From an uncultured Clostridia bacterium (GTDB lineage: Bacteria; Bacillota; Clostridia; Oscillospirales; Ruminococcaceae): DNA of 17,154 nt. Positions 15,802 to 17,154 of the stretch are shown piece by piece; position 1 is the stretch's first letter, and each line of letters begins with the position of its first letter. The stretch covers positions 1 to 17,154 of the forward strand of contig CAMVBT010000015.1 in assembly GCA_947165805.1 (NCBI GenBank), written 5' to 3'. The notes under the pieces were generated by a model, which ran no database searches, had not been told where the DNA came from, and was given only the letters and a program-made list of their open reading frames with translations. The position numbers were made by a program, and so were the translations under genes.

Positions 15802-16766
15802 TGCGTACCGTCACCGTCGGCAGAAATTCCGCCGGACAGCGCATAGACCGCTTTTTGCAGAAGACGTTCCCCGCATTGTCGCAGGGTATCATCTGCCGCC
15901 TTATCCGCAAAAAGGATATAAAGGTCGGCGGAAAGCGCACAGAGCCTGCCTATAAGCTCTGCGAGGGCGATGTGGTGACTGTGTACGCCCCCGATGAGCT
16001 GCTTGCGGAAAAGACCGCCGAGCGCGGTTTCATGGACGCTCCGGACGCGCTTTCGGTCATCTATGAGGACGAGAATATCCTGCTGGCGGATAAGGAGCCG
16101 GGACTGCTCGTTCATGAGGACGACGGCGGAAGCGCGGACACGCTTATAAACCGGATAAAAAAGTATCTCGCCGGAAAAGGCGAATACACGCCGGAGGACG
16201 AACAATGCTTCGCTCCGGCACTCTGCAACCGCATCGACCGCAATACCGGCGGCATAGTCATAGCCGCGAAGAACGCGGAGAGCCTGCGTATCCTCAATCA
16301 GAAGATACGCGACAGGGAGCTCACAAAGCTGTATCTGTGCGCGGTACAGGGCGTTCCCGAACCCCGTGAGGCGGAGCTCAGGGCATATCTTTTCAAGGAC
16401 AGCTCGGAGAACAAAGTCATAATATCGGACAGAAAGACCCCGGAAAACCGCACCATTGTCACAAAGTACCGAGTTCTTGATGTAAACGCCGGTGGCGACA
16501 GCCTGCTGGAGGTCGATCTTATCACAGGCCGCACGCATCAGATACGCGCCCACATGGCGTATATCGGCCACCCGCTCTTAGGCGACGGCAAATACGGCTC
16601 GAACCGCGTGAACAAGGAAAAAGGATATAAATATCAGGCGCTTTACAGCTATAAGCTGAAATTCCGCTTCACCACGGACGCGGGCATATTAGCGTATCTC
16701 GACGGCAGGGAATTTGAAGCGAAAAACATCTGGTTTCTTGACAGATTTAAAAAAGACGTTGAATAA
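15801..16766 (+). CDS. RluA-family pseudouridine synthase (RluC/RluD type)
   Basis: This cytoplasmic enzyme converts specific uridines in 23S rRNA or tRNA to pseudouridine. An S4-type RNA-binding domain occupies about 13-70 (IDRFLQKTFP ... KDIKVGGKRTEPAYKLCEGD). The catalytic motif is NRIDRNTGGIVI with D146. The RluA-family C-terminal motif GRTHQIRAHMAYIGHPLLGD follows. The length of 321 aa fits RluC/RluD. Which uridines are modified cannot be told from sequence. The ATG overlaps the previous stop, with AAGGA 10 nt upstream. Its stop codon lies in the loop of the terminator hairpin at 16749-16779. Confidence 0.92.
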   Translation: MRTVTVGRNSAGQRIDRFLQKTFPALSQGIICRLIRKKDIKVGGKRTEPAYKLCEGDVVTVYAPDELLAEKTAERGFMDAPDALSVIYEDENILLADKEPGLLVHEDDGGSADTLINRIKKYLAGKGEYTPEDEQCFAPALCNRIDRNTGGIVIAAKNAESLRILNQKIRDRELTKLYLCAVQGVPEPREAELRAYLFKDSSENKVIISDRKTPENRTIVTKYRVLDVNAGGDSLLEVDLITGRTHQIRAHMAYIGHPLLGDGKYGSNRVNKEKGYKYQALYSYKLKFRFTTDAGILAYLDGREFEAKNIWFLDRFKKDVE

Positions 16767-16779
16767 CAACGTCTTTTTT
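16749..16779 (+). terminator. Terminator whose loop holds the stop codon
   Basis: Arms 16749-16761 and 16767-16779 pair perfectly over 13 bp and end in a T-run. The 5-nt loop AATAA contains the TAA stop of the pseudouridine synthase, and the left arm lies within its last codons. Confidence 0.88.
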
Positions 16780-16812
16780 TCATACAATAATCGCCGGAAA
16801 GGTGATGTTTAT

Positions 16813-16986
16813 ATGGATAAGAAAAAGAAAGCCCGCGGCACTCACAATGAGTTCCCTCTGCGGGACGAAATGGCAATGACCGGCACGGTCAGCACAACGG
16901 ACTGCACCGGTCTCGTACCGACCGGAAGCATCGACAGCGCCGACGAAGCGGAGACCGCCGCTTCACTTAAAGACGGGAACAAGTAG
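16813..16986 (+). CDS. Hypothetical 57-aa protein
   Basis: The ATG at 16813 follows AAAGGTGAT and opens a 57-codon frame with a Lys-rich start (MDKKKKARGT) and a Ser/Thr/Asp-rich middle (TGTVSTTDCTGLVPTGSID). No membrane span or signal is seen. It resembles no family I can name. It stands just after the pseudouridine synthase terminator, so it needs its own promoter, which I could not identify. Confidence 0.6.
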   Translation: MDKKKKARGTHNEFPLRDEMAMTGTVSTTDCTGLVPTGSIDSADEAETAASLKDGNK

Positions 16987-17119
16987 TCGCTCCGCTCGAG
17001 GCGGCGAGCCGCCGCTCCCAATCCGTCTGTTACCGCAGCGAAAGCGAAAGGTTTCTGCCTCGCAGCCGTTATAGTTTTGTTTAGTGGCCGCTTACGCTCG
17101 AGAGGTCGCTCCGCTTGAG
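16986..17119. repeat. GC-rich tail with a near-direct repeat
   Basis: GTCGCTCCGCTCGAG (16986-17000) recurs with one mismatch as GTCGCTCCGCTTGAG (17105-17119). Short hairpins sit between them, including GGCGG/CCGCC at 17000-17013. No reading frame is evident. The region may be an interspersed repeat cut by the window end. Confidence 0.5.
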
Positions 17120-17135
17120 TTGCCTCCGGCGGCCA

Positions 17136-17153
17136 GCCCTTTTAAAAAAGGGC
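17136..17153 (+). terminator. Hairpin at the window end
   Basis: GCCCTTTT (17136-17143) and AAAAGGGC (17146-17153) pair over 8 bp with a 2-nt loop. It may be a terminator for the 57-aa gene or part of a larger palindrome. Only its beginning is inside the window. Confidence 0.35.
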
Positions 17154-17154
17154 C

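Noticed and set aside
15480..16571. Minus-strand frame of 363 codons opposite the pseudouridine synthase
   Set aside because: It is the shadow of a well-supported gene; its translation shows no family motifs.

Overview
The window reads as chromosomal DNA of a moderately GC-rich, Gram-positive gut-type Clostridium relative (Oscillospiraceae/Ruminococcus-like). The evidence is strong AGGAGG-type ribosome sites, consensus sigma-A promoters, a CIRCE-controlled groES-groEL operon, lipoprotein signal peptides, a SpoVK/CbbX-type AAA+ protein and a Ddl/MurF-type cell-wall operon. I see no phage, insertion sequence, tRNA, rRNA or CRISPR array. The species cannot be fixed from sequence alone.

Layout. 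(1) 1-1211, plus strand: the 3' end of an acidic secreted-type protein and a three-span membrane protein, closed by a perfect 18-bp bidirectional terminator. (2) 1471-3723, minus strand: two overlapping ankyrin-repeat lipoprotein genes, apparently preceded by a nine-codon upstream frame. (3) 3810-3919: a 110-bp cloverleaf DNA element (outer stem plus three perfect hairpins). (4) 3980-6771, plus strand: a consensus promoter, a 680-aa AAA+ ATPase whose middle region looks like a decayed second AAA+ module, a YbjN-family protein and a bidirectional terminator. (5) 6798-8861, minus strand: groES-groEL under two overlapping CIRCE-like operators. groEL carries an apparent 19-bp deletion that shifts its last 37 codons out of frame. 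(6) 8904-13546, minus strand: a five-gene operon of alpha/beta hydrolase, membrane-anchored MurF-like ligase, two paralogous zinc-ribbon membrane proteins and D-Ala-D-Ala ligase. Ddl makes the dipeptide that MurF-type enzymes consume, so the operon points to the last cytoplasmic peptidoglycan steps. (7) 13550-14914, minus strand: a compact run of five small genes of unknown function. (8) 15036-16986, plus strand: a decayed metallophosphoesterase gene with an in-frame TAG, a small hypothetical gene, an RluA-family pseudouridine synthase and a 57-aa hypothetical. (9) 16987-17154: a GC-rich repeat-bearing tail cut by the window edge.

Most interesting for follow-up: the cloverleaf element, the groEL frameshift, the double CIRCE, the zinc-ribbon pair inside a cell-wall operon, the small-gene cluster and the inactivated phosphoesterase.
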